DNA of 64,000 bases from Clostridia bacterium (GCA_017456145.1 JAFTJZ010000026.1:1-64000), one strand, 5' to 3'. Positions 35,113-44,782 are shown, numbered from the stretch's first letter. Notes: generated from the sequence alone by a model not told the origin. A program made the numbers and translations.

Positions 35113-35727
35113 TTACAACGTAGCCTTGATGGCAGCGAGCAGATCGCCGTATTCCTCATAAGCGGGAAGATCGGGGTAGTCCGCCTTGATCTTCTCGGTG
35201 CTGCGGAAGAGAAAGCCCGCCTTGCTGTTCAGGATCATACCAAGGTCGTTAAAGCTGTCACCGGCGGCGATGGTCTCGTAGCCGATCGACTGCAGTGCCT
35301 TGACGGTGGTCAGCTTGGATTTTTCGCATCTCATGCGGAATCCCGTGATCTCGCCGTTATCTGTGACCTCCAGCGTATTGCAGAAGATGGTGGGCATCCC
35401 CAGCTTTTCCATCAAGGGGGCGGCAAACTGGGTGAAGGTGTCGCTGAGGATAATGACCTGCGTTTCACGGCGCAGTGCATCAAGAAATTCCTTGGCACCG
35501 GGCATTGGATCGATCTTTGCGATGGTTGCCTGAATTTCCTTGAGACCGAGCCCATGCTCTTTGAGAATGTTCAGACGGAATTTCATCAGCTTGTCGTAAT
35601 CGGGCTCGTCGCGGGTGGTACGCTTAAGCTCGGGAATGCCGGATGCCTCGGCAAATGCGATCCAGATCTCGGGAACCAATACGCCTTCAAGATCGAGGCA
35701 GACAATGTTCATGGTAGTGTTGCTCAT
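35113..35727 (-). CDS. thrH: ThrH-like bifunctional phosphoserine phosphatase / homoserine phosphotransferase
   Basis: HAD-family enzyme closely following the ThrH pattern: CLDLEGVLVPEIWIAFAE supplies the nucleophile Asp region, VIILSDTF the second motif, a Lys in RCEKSKL and AAGDSFNDLGM the metal-binding end. In Pseudomonas ThrH moves phosphate from phosphoserine to homoserine, bypassing homoserine kinase. Length 204. The start at 35727 follows AAAAGGAG. It ends the long minus-strand housekeeping block, downstream of a 46-residue membrane gene and a short tandem duplication. Confidence 0.85.
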   Translation of the reverse strand: MSNTTMNIVCLDLEGVLVPEIWIAFAEASGIPELKRTTRDEPDYDKLMKFRLNILKEHGLGLKEIQATIAKIDPMPGAKEFLDALRRETQVIILSDTFTQFAAPLMEKLGMPTIFCNTLEVTDNGEITGFRMRCEKSKLTTVKALQSIGYETIAAGDSFNDLGMILNSKAGFLFRSTEKIKADYPDLPAYEEYGDLLAAIKATL

Positions 35728-35738
35728 TTTTTTCTCCT

Positions 35739-35796
35739 TTTATGTGATTGAATCATTTTGTTCTTATTTTATGTGATTGAATCATTTTGTTCTTAT
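35739..35796. repeat. Perfect 29-bp tandem duplication
   Basis: 35739-35767 is repeated exactly at 35768-35796. It lies between the thrH ribosome binding site and the small membrane gene, and the second copy contains that gene's stop codon (35793-35795). Confidence 0.9.
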
Positions 35797-35933
35797 GAAA
35801 ACAACGCCAAGAGGGTGTAATAACAGCTGCCGACCAGCATGAAAGCCACCAGTAAAATGGCGAAAATGCGGATCAACCAGACCTTGAGTTGCTTTTTGCG
35901 ATTGACCTTGGTTTTTACTTTTTCGTTTTTCAT
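35793..35933 (-). CDS. 46-residue single-span membrane protein
   Basis: A short gene with a very basic N-terminus (MKNEKVKTKVNRKKQLKVW) followed by one hydrophobic segment (LIRIFAILLVAFMLVGS) and a short tail ending LLALFS. AGAAAGGA is placed 8 bases before the ATG on the minus strand. The composition suits a small inner-membrane protein of the kind often found near housekeeping genes in Firmicutes; no function can be assigned. It lies 33 bases after parC on the same strand. Confidence 0.6.
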   Translation of the reverse strand: MKNEKVKTKVNRKKQLKVWLIRIFAILLVAFMLVGSCYYTLLALFS

Positions 35934-35966
35934 GGAGTAATCCTTTCTCTCATATGCGTGATAATT

Positions 35967-38213
35967 TTATACGATGGAGGGTTCATCCAAAAGCTCGGCT
36001 GCCGTGATCTCTGCGGGAGTCGCGGGAACCTTGAGCTTGCGATAACCCTTGGCGTATTCCAGACGCTGAGGATTTTTTTCGGGAGATATGACCTCGGCAC
36101 GGGACAGCTTGGCACCTTTTTTGAGCTGCATGATCTGCACGCCCGCGGCGGAGCGGGTGCTCATTTCGGGAATCAGGGTGGATTTGATCAGAATACCACG
36201 CTTGTCACTGTTGACAAGGAACAGCTCCAGTGGTTTGTTTGCCTTCTCGCAGAACATGGCAACCAGCGGAGAGGAGGCAGAGTACGCACCCGTCAGCTTT
36301 TTACGGTTGCCCTTCATTTCGTACGCGGCAGCGCTGACGCGTACGCCCTTGCCGTTTTCAAACAGCATGACGAAATGGTCCTTTTCGGGATAACTGTTCT
36401 GAATATTGACCAAGACGGGACGCTCACCGTCTGTCATGCCCAGCTTTGAGGGAACGAAATCGCCCAGCATCGAGGCTTTGGTGATCTCAAAGTCGGCGAC
36501 GCGGCTGCGGTACATCTGCGCGTGATCGGTAAAGAAGACCAGCTCGTCGGTATTGGAGCATTCGGTGGTAAAGATGACGCGGTCGCCCTCCTTGAGCTTT
36601 TGGTCCTCAATATCGGTATTCGAGCGCAGCGAGAGCTTTTTGAAATATCCCTCGCGGGTCATCAGGATACAGACGGGGATGTTTTCGACTGCGTCGTCGT
36701 CTTCATTATATTCCTGAATATCACCATTCTGGATGATCAGTGTACGGCGAGGCTGAGCATACTTTTGCTTGATGGCTTGCAGCTGTTTGGCAATCAAATT
36801 ACGCAGCTTGATCTCGTCGGCAAGGGTTTCCTCCATGTCGGCGATCTCCTTTTGCAACGATTCGATCTCACTGATACGGTCAAGAATATATCTCTTGTTC
36901 AGGTTGCGCAGCTTGATGTCGGCAATGTAATTGGCTTGCAGCTCATCGATTGAAAAGCCTTCCATCAGATTGGGGATGACCTTCTCATCCTCCTCCGTCT
37001 TGCGGATGATGCGGATGGCTTTGTCGATGTCAAGAAGGATCTTCCCAAGACCCATGAGCAAATGGAGTTTTTCCTTTTTGCGCGCCAGCTCATACGTGAT
37101 CTCGCGGCGGACACAGGTCGTACGGAATTTGATCCACTCCAGAAGAATGTCGCGTACACCAAGCGTACGAGGCGTTGCATCGACCAGTACGTTGAAGTTG
37201 CACTTGAAATTGCTCTCCAGCGGGGTCTGCTTATATAGACGCAGCATCAGCTTGTCGGGATCTACGCCGCGACGCAAATCGATGGTCAGCTTGAAACCGT
37301 TACGGTCGATCTCGTCGCGAAAATCTGTAACGTCCTTGAGCTTGCCTTCCTTGATCATGTCGGTCATTTTTTTCATGATCTGCTCAATGGTGGTGGAGTA
37401 GGGGATCTGCAGCACCTCAATACAGTTGTTGGCTTTGTCGTACTGATAACGGGCGCGCAGACGGACACTGCCTTGTCCCGTTTCAAAGATCTCGCGCATC
37501 TGCTCGCGGTCGTAGATCAGCTCGCCACCACCTGAGAAGTCGGGCGCGTGGATGATGTCCATCAGCTTTTCCGTATCGGTATTTGGTTTTTTGAGTAAGG
37601 CAATGGTACCATCGCAGATCTCGCCCAGATTAAAGGAACAAATGTCGGATGCCATACCGACTGCGATTCCCGAATTGGGAGTTACGAGAATGTTGGGAAA
37701 GGAGGTCGGAAGGAGCGATGGCTCCTTCATGGTGCCGTCGTAGTTGTCGATCATGTCGACCGCATCCTTATCAATGCCGCTAAACAGCTCGGAACAGAAG
37801 GAATCCAGCTTGACCTCGGTATAACGGGGAGCGGCGTATTTCATATCGGAGGAATATTGCTTACCAAAAGCACCCTTGGAATCGACAAAGGGATGCAGCA
37901 GCGTTTCGTTGTCGCGGGTCAGACGCACCATGGTTTCATAAATCGCTGCGTCGCCGTGCGGGTGGAGGCGCATGGTCTGTCCGACGACATTGGAGCTTTT
38001 TGTGCGGTTGGATGAGGTGAGAAGCCCCATCTTGTACATGGTGTAGAGCAGCTTGCGGTGAGAGGGCTTGAAACCGTCGATCTCTGGGATGGCGCGGGAG
38101 AGAATGACGGTCATGACGTAGGGCATATAGTTGGTTTCGATGGTCTCAACGATAGGTTGAGGTCGGGCGGGGGCATGGACAAATTCTTTGGGTTCGTTCT
38201 TCTTTTTCGCCAT
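35967..38213 (-). CDS. parC: Type IIA topoisomerase subunit A (ParC/GyrA type)
   Basis: DNA breakage-reunion subunit. The winged-helix region and catalytic Tyr are in AAPRYTEVKLDSF, with the quinolone-determining region before it (HPHGDAAIYETMVRLTRD). A long coiled-coil tower (about residues 380-480) and a C-terminal beta-pinwheel region follow. Length 748, shorter than most GyrA, and without an obvious GyrA-box, which favours topoisomerase IV. The partner ParE gene is not adjacent: the upstream neighbour is sua5. It may be located elsewhere. Confidence 0.88.
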   Translation of the reverse strand: MAKKKNEPKEFVHAPARPQPIVETIETNYMPYVMTVILSRAIPEIDGFKPSHRKLLYTMYKMGLLTSSNRTKSSNVVGQTMRLHPHGDAAIYETMVRLTRDNETLLHPFVDSKGAFGKQYSSDMKYAAPRYTEVKLDSFCSELFSGIDKDAVDMIDNYDGTMKEPSLLPTSFPNILVTPNSGIAVGMASDICSFNLGEICDGTIALLKKPNTDTEKLMDIIHAPDFSGGGELIYDREQMREIFETGQGSVRLRARYQYDKANNCIEVLQIPYSTTIEQIMKKMTDMIKEGKLKDVTDFRDEIDRNGFKLTIDLRRGVDPDKLMLRLYKQTPLESNFKCNFNVLVDATPRTLGVRDILLEWIKFRTTCVRREITYELARKKEKLHLLMGLGKILLDIDKAIRIIRKTEEDEKVIPNLMEGFSIDELQANYIADIKLRNLNKRYILDRISEIESLQKEIADMEETLADEIKLRNLIAKQLQAIKQKYAQPRRTLIIQNGDIQEYNEDDDAVENIPVCILMTREGYFKKLSLRSNTDIEDQKLKEGDRVIFTTECSNTDELVFFTDHAQMYRSRVADFEITKASMLGDFVPSKLGMTDGERPVLVNIQNSYPEKDHFVMLFENGKGVRVSAAAYEMKGNRKKLTGAYSASSPLVAMFCEKANKPLELFLVNSDKRGILIKSTLIPEMSTRSAAGVQIMQLKKGAKLSRAEVISPEKNPQRLEYAKGYRKLKVPATPAEITAAELLDEPSIV

Positions 38214-38314
38214 TGGAGAGGCTTTCCTTTCCGAGTAATATATATCATGATGGAGGCGCGGACTAAGTATCGGCGCGTCCTTTATTTCAAATCAAAGCAA
38301 CGGAAGACGGTCGC

Positions 38315-39379
38315 CTACACCCGCTTGATGGTATGAGCCGCAGCGCGGATCATACGGTTATAGAGTGCAAGGCCAAGCCCGTCCATCGGGGGGAGGTGGG
38401 CGTAGATGATATCCGGCAGCGCACGATCTGCATGCCGCAGCAAGGTAAACAGGGTGTGCGCTTGGGTGACAAGATCGTCTCGCGCACCCACGGGAAAGAG
38501 CAAGGGCTCGCCGCTCGTTTGCAGTGCGGAAAGCTCCTCATCATAGCAAAGAATGGCGCAGCGGCATCGCTGTTGCTCATGCATCAGATATTGCAGCACG
38601 GCATCCGGCGCACCGTCCAGCAGCACCACAGGGGAATCCGGGGCATAATGGCGGTATTTCATGCCGGGGGATAATACACGCTCGCCCTCCTTCAGCTGCT
38701 CGGTGACGGCATCGGCAATTTGAACCTTGCCGATAACCATGCAAAGCGCGTCGTAGGTAATGGCACCCGGGCGCAGCAGCGTGACGTTGTCCTCGCCACT
38801 GATGGCCACGATGGTTGACTCCAGCCCGATCTCGCAGTCACCACCGTCAATGATGATGTCGACTCTGCCGTCCATATCATCCATGACGTGGCGGGCGCAG
38901 GTCGGAGACGGCTTGCCCGAAAGGTTGGCGGAGGGGGCCGCGATGGGAGTACCGGCAGCACGGATCAGTGCTCTTGCTATAGGGTGAGAGGGGCAGCGCA
39001 CGGCAACGGTCTCAAGTCCGCCCGTCGTTTCGGTGGGGATGGTAGGCTTGCGGGGCAGGATTACCGTCAAGGGCCCCGGCATAAAGGCGCGGGCAAGACG
39101 ATCATAAGTATCGCAGGTCACAGCGTAGGGCTCGGCATCCTGCGGGTCGGCTATATGAATAATGAGAGGGTTATCCGACGGGCGTCCCTTTGCCGCGTAG
39201 ATGCGGCGGGCACTCTCGGCGCGTGTCGCGTCTCCGCCCAGACCGTAGACCGTCTCGGTGGGAAAGACCACCAGCCCTCCGTCTCTGATGCGACGCCCTG
39301 CGCGGGCAAGCTGCTCTCGGGCAAGATCGCATGAAGGATCGCCGATGGGCAGATATTCGGTTGTCAGCAGCGTTGCCAT
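38315..39379 (-). CDS. sua5: Sua5-type threonylcarbamoyl-AMP synthase
   Basis: Makes the activated intermediate for the t6A base of ANN-decoding tRNAs. The YrdC domain occupies about residues 25-210 with the nucleotide-binding KGRPSDNPLIIHI and SANLSGKPSPT, and the C-terminal Sua5 domain brings the total to 354 residues, matching the long form. It sits between prfA and parC on the minus strand, with 23 bases to prfA, in a translation-related block. Confidence 0.92.
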   Translation of the reverse strand: MATLLTTEYLPIGDPSCDLAREQLARAGRRIRDGGLVVFPTETVYGLGGDATRAESARRIYAAKGRPSDNPLIIHIADPQDAEPYAVTCDTYDRLARAFMPGPLTVILPRKPTIPTETTGGLETVAVRCPSHPIARALIRAAGTPIAAPSANLSGKPSPTCARHVMDDMDGRVDIIIDGGDCEIGLESTIVAISGEDNVTLLRPGAITYDALCMVIGKVQIADAVTEQLKEGERVLSPGMKYRHYAPDSPVVLLDGAPDAVLQYLMHEQQRCRCAILCYDEELSALQTSGEPLLFPVGARDDLVTQAHTLFTLLRHADRALPDIIYAHLPPMDGLGLALYNRMIRAAAHTIKRV

Positions 39380-39402
39380 ATCGGCGTGATCTCCTTATCT
39401 TG

Positions 39403-40485
39403 TTATTCTTGGTTTGCCTCGCCCAAGGCAAGGCGTTCTGCGGTGTCGGCAGCGATCAACGCATCGATGATGGCGCTGATGTCCCCGTCAAGGATGCTGT
39501 CAAGGGAATGCAGCGTGAGTCCGATGCGATGATCGGTCAGGCGCCCTTGTGGATAGTTGTACGTGCGGATGCGCTGGCTGCGGTCGCCCGAGCCGACTTG
39601 AGAGCGGCGCTCGGAGGCGATCGCCTGGTCGCGAGTCGTTCGCTCAATGTCGTAGAGCTTGGTGCGCAGCATTTTCATTGCGGTGTCCTTGTTTTTGAAC
39701 TGGCTGCGCTCGCGGTCACATTCGATGACGATGCCGCTGGGCTTATGGGTCAGACGGACGGCGGATTCGGTCTTGTTGATATGCTGACCGCCCGCGCCCG
39801 AGGATTTACAGGATTCAAAGACAATATCGGCGGGATCGATGACAATATTGACATCCTCCGCTTCGGGAAGTACGGCGACGGTTGCCGCCGAGGTCTGGAT
39901 GCGTCCTTGGGATTCGGTCACGGGAACGCGCTGGACGCGATGAACGCCGCTCTCAAAACGAAAACGGGAATAAGCACCGTCTCCTTCGATCATAAATACG
40001 ATCTCACGGTAGCCGCCAAGTTGGGTTTCATTGGCGCTCATGACATTGATGCGGAAACCGACGCTTGAGGCATACATGGTATACATACGGTAAAGAACTG
40101 CAGCGAACAGTGCCGCCTCCTCGCCACCCGTTCCCGCGCGGATCTCGACCATGACGTTTTTCTCGTCGTTGGGATCGCGTGGGAGCAGCAGCACGGTCAG
40201 CTCGCGCTTGAGGCTTTCCTCTTCACCCTGCAGACGGCGGTATTCCGCGGATGCCATCTCGCGCAGGTCGGGATCGCCCTCGGAGAGATGATAAAGCTCC
40301 CGGGTATCGGACAGCTCCGCTCGAACGCGACAAAGCGCGCGATATTTGATAACCAACGGCTCAAGGCTGCGATATTCCTTCATCCGTCGTGCATATTCCG
40401 AAGGGTCGGCAAGCAGGGAAGGATCCGCAAAGGAGGACTCCAGATTTCGGTATTTTTCTTCCAGTGCTTTCAGCTTATCTTCCAT
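39403..40485 (-). CDS. prfA: Peptide chain release factor 1
   Basis: Reads UAA and UAG stop codons. The codon-recognition motif is PVT in RVPVTESQGRI, the P-x-T form of RF1 rather than SPF of RF2, and the peptidyl-release GGQ is in SSGAGGQHINKTES. Length 360 is standard. AAAGGAGG lies ahead of the ATG. The usual companion prmC is not next to it. Confidence 0.95.
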   Translation of the reverse strand: MEDKLKALEEKYRNLESSFADPSLLADPSEYARRMKEYRSLEPLVIKYRALCRVRAELSDTRELYHLSEGDPDLREMASAEYRRLQGEEESLKRELTVLLLPRDPNDEKNVMVEIRAGTGGEEAALFAAVLYRMYTMYASSVGFRINVMSANETQLGGYREIVFMIEGDGAYSRFRFESGVHRVQRVPVTESQGRIQTSAATVAVLPEAEDVNIVIDPADIVFESCKSSGAGGQHINKTESAVRLTHKPSGIVIECDRERSQFKNKDTAMKMLRTKLYDIERTTRDQAIASERRSQVGSGDRSQRIRTYNYPQGRLTDHRIGLTLHSLDSILDGDISAIIDALIAADTAERLALGEANQE

Positions 40486-40605
40486 CGGGGAACCTCCTTT
40501 GTTCTGATTTTTGGGGATCGAGGTGAGTCAAATGCAAAATGCATGAAAAACTCACCCCGTCGTTTTGCTTTGCGGCTAAATTTCGGGCTGAGCCCTCAGC
40601 CGATA

Positions 40606-42018
40606 TTAAGCCAAATAGAATGCCTTGAATGCGCGGTGAGCTTCGTACAGGTCCGCCTTTGCAATGACCTCATACGGCGCGTGCATCGAGGTGACGCCGA
40701 CACCGATGTCGATGGTGTCGATATTGTGCTTGGAGAGATACTTGGCGACGGTTCCGCCACCTCCTGCATCCACACGACCAAGCTCGGCGATCTGCCAGAC
40801 AACGCCGGCATTGTTCAGCACGGAGCGAATCCAGCCGACAAATTCGGCAGGCGCATCGTTGGTGCTGCTCTTGCCGCCGGCACCCGTGTACTTGGCAAGG
40901 CAAACACCGCAGTTGATGATAGAAGAGTTGCGAATCTCAAACACCTCGGGGAAGTTGGGCTCGTAGTTTGCCGTTACGTCCGCAGAGAGGCACTTGGAGT
41001 TGGCGCGAATGATGGCAGAGGCACCGCCAAGCGACGCAGCCAGTGCATCGATAAGATCCAGCACCAGCTCGCACTGCATACCCGTCGCTCCCTCGCTGCC
41101 GATCTCTTCCTTGTCCGCAAGGATGGCCATGCGGGTGTGAACGGAATCCTCGCTCTCAAAGAGCGCCGTCAGCGCGGGATAGGAGCAAACGCGGTCGTCG
41201 TGACCGTAAGCGCCGATCATCGAGCGGTCAAAGCCGACGTCACGCGCCTTCATGGCGGGAACGATGGAGAGCTCTGCCGAGATGAAGTCCTCCTCTGTAA
41301 TACCGTAACGGTCGTTGAGCATCTTGAGCACGTTCAGCTTGACACCGTCGGCGGCGGGCTTGTCCTCGCCCTCCTCATAAAGAGGCATACTGCCGACCAG
41401 GATGTTGAGTTTCTCGCCGGGGATGGCGCTGCCCAAGGGCTTGGCCTCGTCGGCTCTGCCAAGGTGAGGCAGCAGGTCGTTGATATAGAAGACGGGATCG
41501 CTGTCATCCTCACCGACCACAACGTCAACAACAGAGCCGTCGTTCTTGACGACAACGCCGTGCAGCGCGAGCGGAACAGTCACCCACTGATACTTGCGGA
41601 TACCGCCGTAGTAGTGGGTCTTGAGGAACCCCATGCCGTGATCCTCATAAACAGGGCAGGGCTTGAGGTCAAGTCTGGGGGCATCGATGTGCGAGGCAAC
41701 AAAACGGATGCCGTTGTTGATGTCCTCACTGCCGACGGCAATGACAAACAGATTCTTGCCGCGGTTGTTGTAGTAGACGCGGTCACCTGCCTTGAGCGGC
41801 TCGCCCAGTTTCCACTCGCGATAGCCGTTTGCACGGGCGAGCGCGATGGAGGCGACGACCGCTTCTCTCTCGGTCTTGGATGCGTCCATATAGGACATAT
41901 AACCGCGCGCATACTCCTGTGCGGCTGTGATCTCGGGGGCGCCGGGCTTGAAGATCTCATAGAAGGATTTCTTCTGGTAGAGTAGCGTGTCGGATAGCTT
42001 GGTTTTTTCTTCAGACAT
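40606..42018 (-). CDS. M18 family zinc aminopeptidase
   Basis: Two-zinc exopeptidase of the aspartyl-aminopeptidase family (470 residues). Metal-binding and catalytic segments are SHIDAPRLDLK near residue 95, DKEEIGSEGATGM with the catalytic Glu pair, and a C-terminal SMHAPYE with a final His ligand. The ATG at 42018 follows AAGGAG; the 16-codon longer frame is rejected. It lies between the transglycosylase gene and prfA; downstream 40500-40605 holds two compound hairpins (GGCTGA/TCAGCC, GGTGAGT/ACTCACC). Confidence 0.9.
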   Translation of the reverse strand: MSEEKTKLSDTLLYQKKSFYEIFKPGAPEITAAQEYARGYMSYMDASKTEREAVVASIALARANGYREWKLGEPLKAGDRVYYNNRGKNLFVIAVGSEDINNGIRFVASHIDAPRLDLKPCPVYEDHGMGFLKTHYYGGIRKYQWVTVPLALHGVVVKNDGSVVDVVVGEDDSDPVFYINDLLPHLGRADEAKPLGSAIPGEKLNILVGSMPLYEEGEDKPAADGVKLNVLKMLNDRYGITEEDFISAELSIVPAMKARDVGFDRSMIGAYGHDDRVCSYPALTALFESEDSVHTRMAILADKEEIGSEGATGMQCELVLDLIDALAASLGGASAIIRANSKCLSADVTANYEPNFPEVFEIRNSSIINCGVCLAKYTGAGGKSSTNDAPAEFVGWIRSVLNNAGVVWQIAELGRVDAGGGGTVAKYLSKHNIDTIDIGVGVTSMHAPYEVIAKADLYEAHRAFKAFYLA

Positions 42019-42078
42019 GGTCAAATTCTCCTTTTTGTTTGGATTTTGATGAATATATAAAATCAATGATTTTCGGCT

Positions 42079-42699
42079 TTAAGGCGTTGGGTCTTCCGTG
42101 GGATACAGTGCGTCGTATTGCGCCATGGCGCCAAGTACCGCGGGAACGTAGCGCGCTGTCTCATCGGTGGGGATCCGTTCGGGGAGCAGGCAGCCGTTCT
42201 CGTCTGTCATGCCGGGAGTGTCAAGCCATGTATCAACACGGGTAGGGCCGGCATTATAAGCAGCCAGCGCAGCGGTGTAGTCGCCGTAACGATCATACAG
42301 ACGGCGCAGATAATAACAACCGTAGCGGATGTTGGTCTCGGGATCGTAGATCATGCCGTCGGGCAGCCTCTCTCCCAGCATATCGTCCGAGATCCAGCGG
42401 AAGGTAGAGGGCATCAGCTGCATCAGCCCCACCGCACCTGCGACGGAGACGGCGCTGCTGTCAAAGCGGCTCTCGGTATGAATGACAGCGTAGATCAGAT
42501 GAGCGGGCAGATCGTACTGCGCAGCATATTTTTCGACGTATGCACTGTATTTTTTCGGGTATTCAACGCGGGCGATATCGTCTCGCAATGCATCAAGCAG
42601 GCAGGTTGCCGCAATCAGCAGCAAAAGAAGGATGATCAAAAGAATACCGCGTCGCTCCTGGACTTTTTCATGCGGGGTACGCCGCTGAGATCTACTCAC
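42079..42699 (-). CDS. Lytic transglycosylase, SLT domain
   Basis: Membrane-anchored muramidase-like enzyme: one N-terminal hydrophobic span (about residues 18-38) and then a goose-lysozyme-type domain. The catalytic Glu is in IHTESRFD, followed by GAVGLMQLMPST and the AYNAGP substrate motif. Length 206. It overlaps coaE by 4 bases, and is followed by the M18 peptidase 60 bases later. It cleaves peptidoglycan glycan strands outside the membrane. Confidence 0.92.
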   Translation of the reverse strand: MSRSQRRTPHEKVQERRGILLIILLLLLIAATCLLDALRDDIARVEYPKKYSAYVEKYAAQYDLPAHLIYAVIHTESRFDSSAVSVAGAVGLMQLMPSTFRWISDDMLGERLPDGMIYDPETNIRYGCYYLRRLYDRYGDYTAALAAYNAGPTRVDTWLDTPGMTDENGCLLPERIPTDETARYVPAVLGAMAQYDALYPTEDPTP

Positions 42700-43316
42700 A
42701 TCAATACCTCCGCACGGCGAAGAACGTCCTGCAGCTGTGCGCGAAGAGCGTCGATATCACCGGTATTGTACACGGCAGCGTCGGTGTGTGAAAGGTAAAA
42801 TTGCTCGGTGGGCTGTGCGTGTATGCGGGCGAGAATGGCAGCCTCGCTTTTTTGATCCCGCGCCGTCAAGCGACGGACGCGAAGGTCCTCGGGGGCGAGA
42901 ACGCAAACGGTGAAATCACATCCGCGGTGCATTCCCGCCTCGATCAGCAGCGGTGCATCAATGACCGCTGCGGGTTTTCCCTGCACACGGTACTGAGCGA
43001 GCAGCTGCTCGCTTTTTTCAATGACAAAGCGATGGGTGATCTCGTTGAGCCGCGTACGGCGGGCGCGGCCTTTATCACTGTCCTCAAACACAAGTGCCGA
43101 GAGTGCGACACGATCCAGCGTCCCGTCCGCGGCAAGGATGCCGTCGGAAAATTCTTCGGTGAGTGCGTCAAGGCAGGGAGATGGGGGAATGAGCAGCTGA
43201 TGGTAGACGCGGTCGGCATCGATGACGGGTATGTCCCATTCGGCAAACAGTGCGGCGACGGTGCTTTTTCCCGCCCCACTGGGGCCGGTCAACCCGATGA
43301 TACGAAAGTCCCTCAT
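42696..43316 (-). CDS. coaE: Dephospho-CoA kinase
   Basis: Last step of coenzyme A synthesis. Walker A GPSGAGKST lies near residue 13, DADRVYHQLL follows, and the substrate region includes IDAPLLIEAG. Length 206. ATG 43316 is selected since the preceding frame runs into the oxidoreductase gene, overlapping it by only 4 bases at this start. A bicistronic arrangement with the transglycosylase is common in Clostridia. Confidence 0.93.
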   Translation of the reverse strand: MRDFRIIGLTGPSGAGKSTVAALFAEWDIPVIDADRVYHQLLIPPSPCLDALTEEFSDGILAADGTLDRVALSALVFEDSDKGRARRTRLNEITHRFVIEKSEQLLAQYRVQGKPAAVIDAPLLIEAGMHRGCDFTVCVLAPEDLRVRRLTARDQKSEAAILARIHAQPTEQFYLSHTDAAVYNTGDIDALRAQLQDVLRRAEVLM

Positions 43317-44449
43317 AAAGCACCTACCTTCAGCTGCATACCCTGCGCGGCAGAGCTGCGCGCACGCTCCAGGATCAATTGCACGTAAGCGCCGTCGGTC
43401 AAAGAGGGAGTAAAGGGAGTACCCGATGCGACACAATTCAAAAAGGTAAAATAAGATTCTACGTGGCAGCGCAGCCACCCCACCGTAGCCTTAGGGGATG
43501 GGAAGGCACCGCCCGGTGCGGGATAACGCCCGCCGCATTCGATGCGTATATAGCCGCTCTCACCGCCGATGGGGGCTGTGGGGCGTGTTCTGTCATAAAA
43601 GTAAAGCCATTCCGGCTCATTGAGTGAATATTTGATGCTGCCCGTCTCGCCAAAGATGGACAGGGAAAGATCGTCGTTGGCTCCTGTTGCCAGCTTGTTT
43701 GCAACGATGGTGCCGCAAGCACCGCATTTGAGCTGCGCGGTGATATAAAACGCCTCGTCGGCATCGGTCTGCCAGCGCTCTCCGTGCTGTGCAAAGGCAA
43801 TCTGCGAAAGCCCCTGTACACAATCAAACTCGCCGCAAAGATGGTAGATCAGATCGACCGCGTGGGAGCCGAGATCGTTGAGGACACCGCCACCGTGTGC
43901 CGCCGTTTGTTTCCAGCCGGGCTCCTTTTCTGCAAAGGTGGAGGAATTGTGCTCGTACGCGCAGTGGAAGGAGAGCAGACGTCCCAGACGCCCCTGATCG
44001 ATCAATAGCTTGGCGCGGAGAATAGGCGCCATGAAACGATTGTTGAAGACCATGCCGCCAAAAACACCCGATGACTTTTCTGCGTCGGCAATGGCGCGCG
44101 CTTGTTCGGTCGTGACGCAAAGAGGCTTTTCGCAAAGCACGTATTTTCCCGCCTTGAGAGCGGCGAGAACGGTGTCGAAGTGCAGCTCGTTGGGGGTGCA
44201 GATATCGATGATGTCGATGGTCTCGTCTGCGATCATGGATTCAACGTTTTCATATGCGCGACCGAGCCCGTATTGCTCGGCGTAGGCACGCGAGCGTTCT
44301 GCAGAGGTGGTACAGACTCCCGCCACTTTTGCGCAATAGAGCAGAGGATGATAATAGTACGGCAGATTGTGCACCGCGTAAGCGTGGGTGCGTCCCATGC
44401 TGCCAAAACCGACAAGGCCGATGCGTAGATTCTTCTTTGATGACGACAT
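43313..44449 (-). CDS. Gfo/Idh/MocA family oxidoreductase
   Basis: NAD(P)-dependent sugar-type dehydrogenase. The N-terminal Rossmann motif GLVGFGSMGRTHAYA begins near residue 10, the catalytic Lys is in CEKPLCVT, and LGSHAVDLIYHL provides the conserved His. Length 378. GGAGGG precedes the ATG at 44449, and a promoter with a 230-base leader lies upstream. Substrate unknown; inositol and sugar derivatives are typical of the family. It heads the minus-strand block through coaE. Confidence 0.88.
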   Translation of the reverse strand: MSSSKKNLRIGLVGFGSMGRTHAYAVHNLPYYYHPLLYCAKVAGVCTTSAERSRAYAEQYGLGRAYENVESMIADETIDIIDICTPNELHFDTVLAALKAGKYVLCEKPLCVTTEQARAIADAEKSSGVFGGMVFNNRFMAPILRAKLLIDQGRLGRLLSFHCAYEHNSSTFAEKEPGWKQTAAHGGGVLNDLGSHAVDLIYHLCGEFDCVQGLSQIAFAQHGERWQTDADEAFYITAQLKCGACGTIVANKLATGANDDLSLSIFGETGSIKYSLNEPEWLYFYDRTRPTAPIGGESGYIRIECGGRYPAPGGAFPSPKATVGWLRCHVESYFTFLNCVASGTPFTPSLTDGAYVQLILERARSSAAQGMQLKVGAL

Positions 44450-44682
44450 AGCAAGCCCTCCTTTCATAAAAGGTGCTCTCATCCTTGCAATATGTTGATT
44501 AAAATCAACGGTACTTCCGTTGTGCTACACCGGTATATTAAGGGGAATTGTAATACACAATTTCTCTGTGTAATTATCTTTTCAAATCTTTGCTAAATAT
44601 TTCCTCGCTTGGAGAGTCGCCTTGCGTATAGCAACTGTTCTCCACATTATTATTTATTGCTACGATCTATTGTCATTTTTAT
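44450..44682 (-). other. Long 5' leader of the oxidoreductase operon
   Basis: About 230 bases of A+T-rich transcribed leader without a gene. It contains small hairpins (GTTGATT/AATCAAC and ACGG/CCGT at about 44495-44520). I found no match to a known riboswitch. Confidence 0.35.
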
Positions 44683-44711
44683 ATTATACCACATTCTTTC
44701 AACTTTTTCAA
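44683..44711 (-). promoter_or_regulatory. Promoter of the Gfo/Idh-coaE-transglycosylase block
   Basis: On the minus strand TTGAAA (44706-44711), 17-base spacer, TATAAT (44683-44688). Confidence 0.75.
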
Positions 44712-44782
44712 GTCCTATGCGATAATCTGCTCATTTTTTTGAAAAATTCATAAAAAATTCAAATGTGCGTCATACTACTCTA

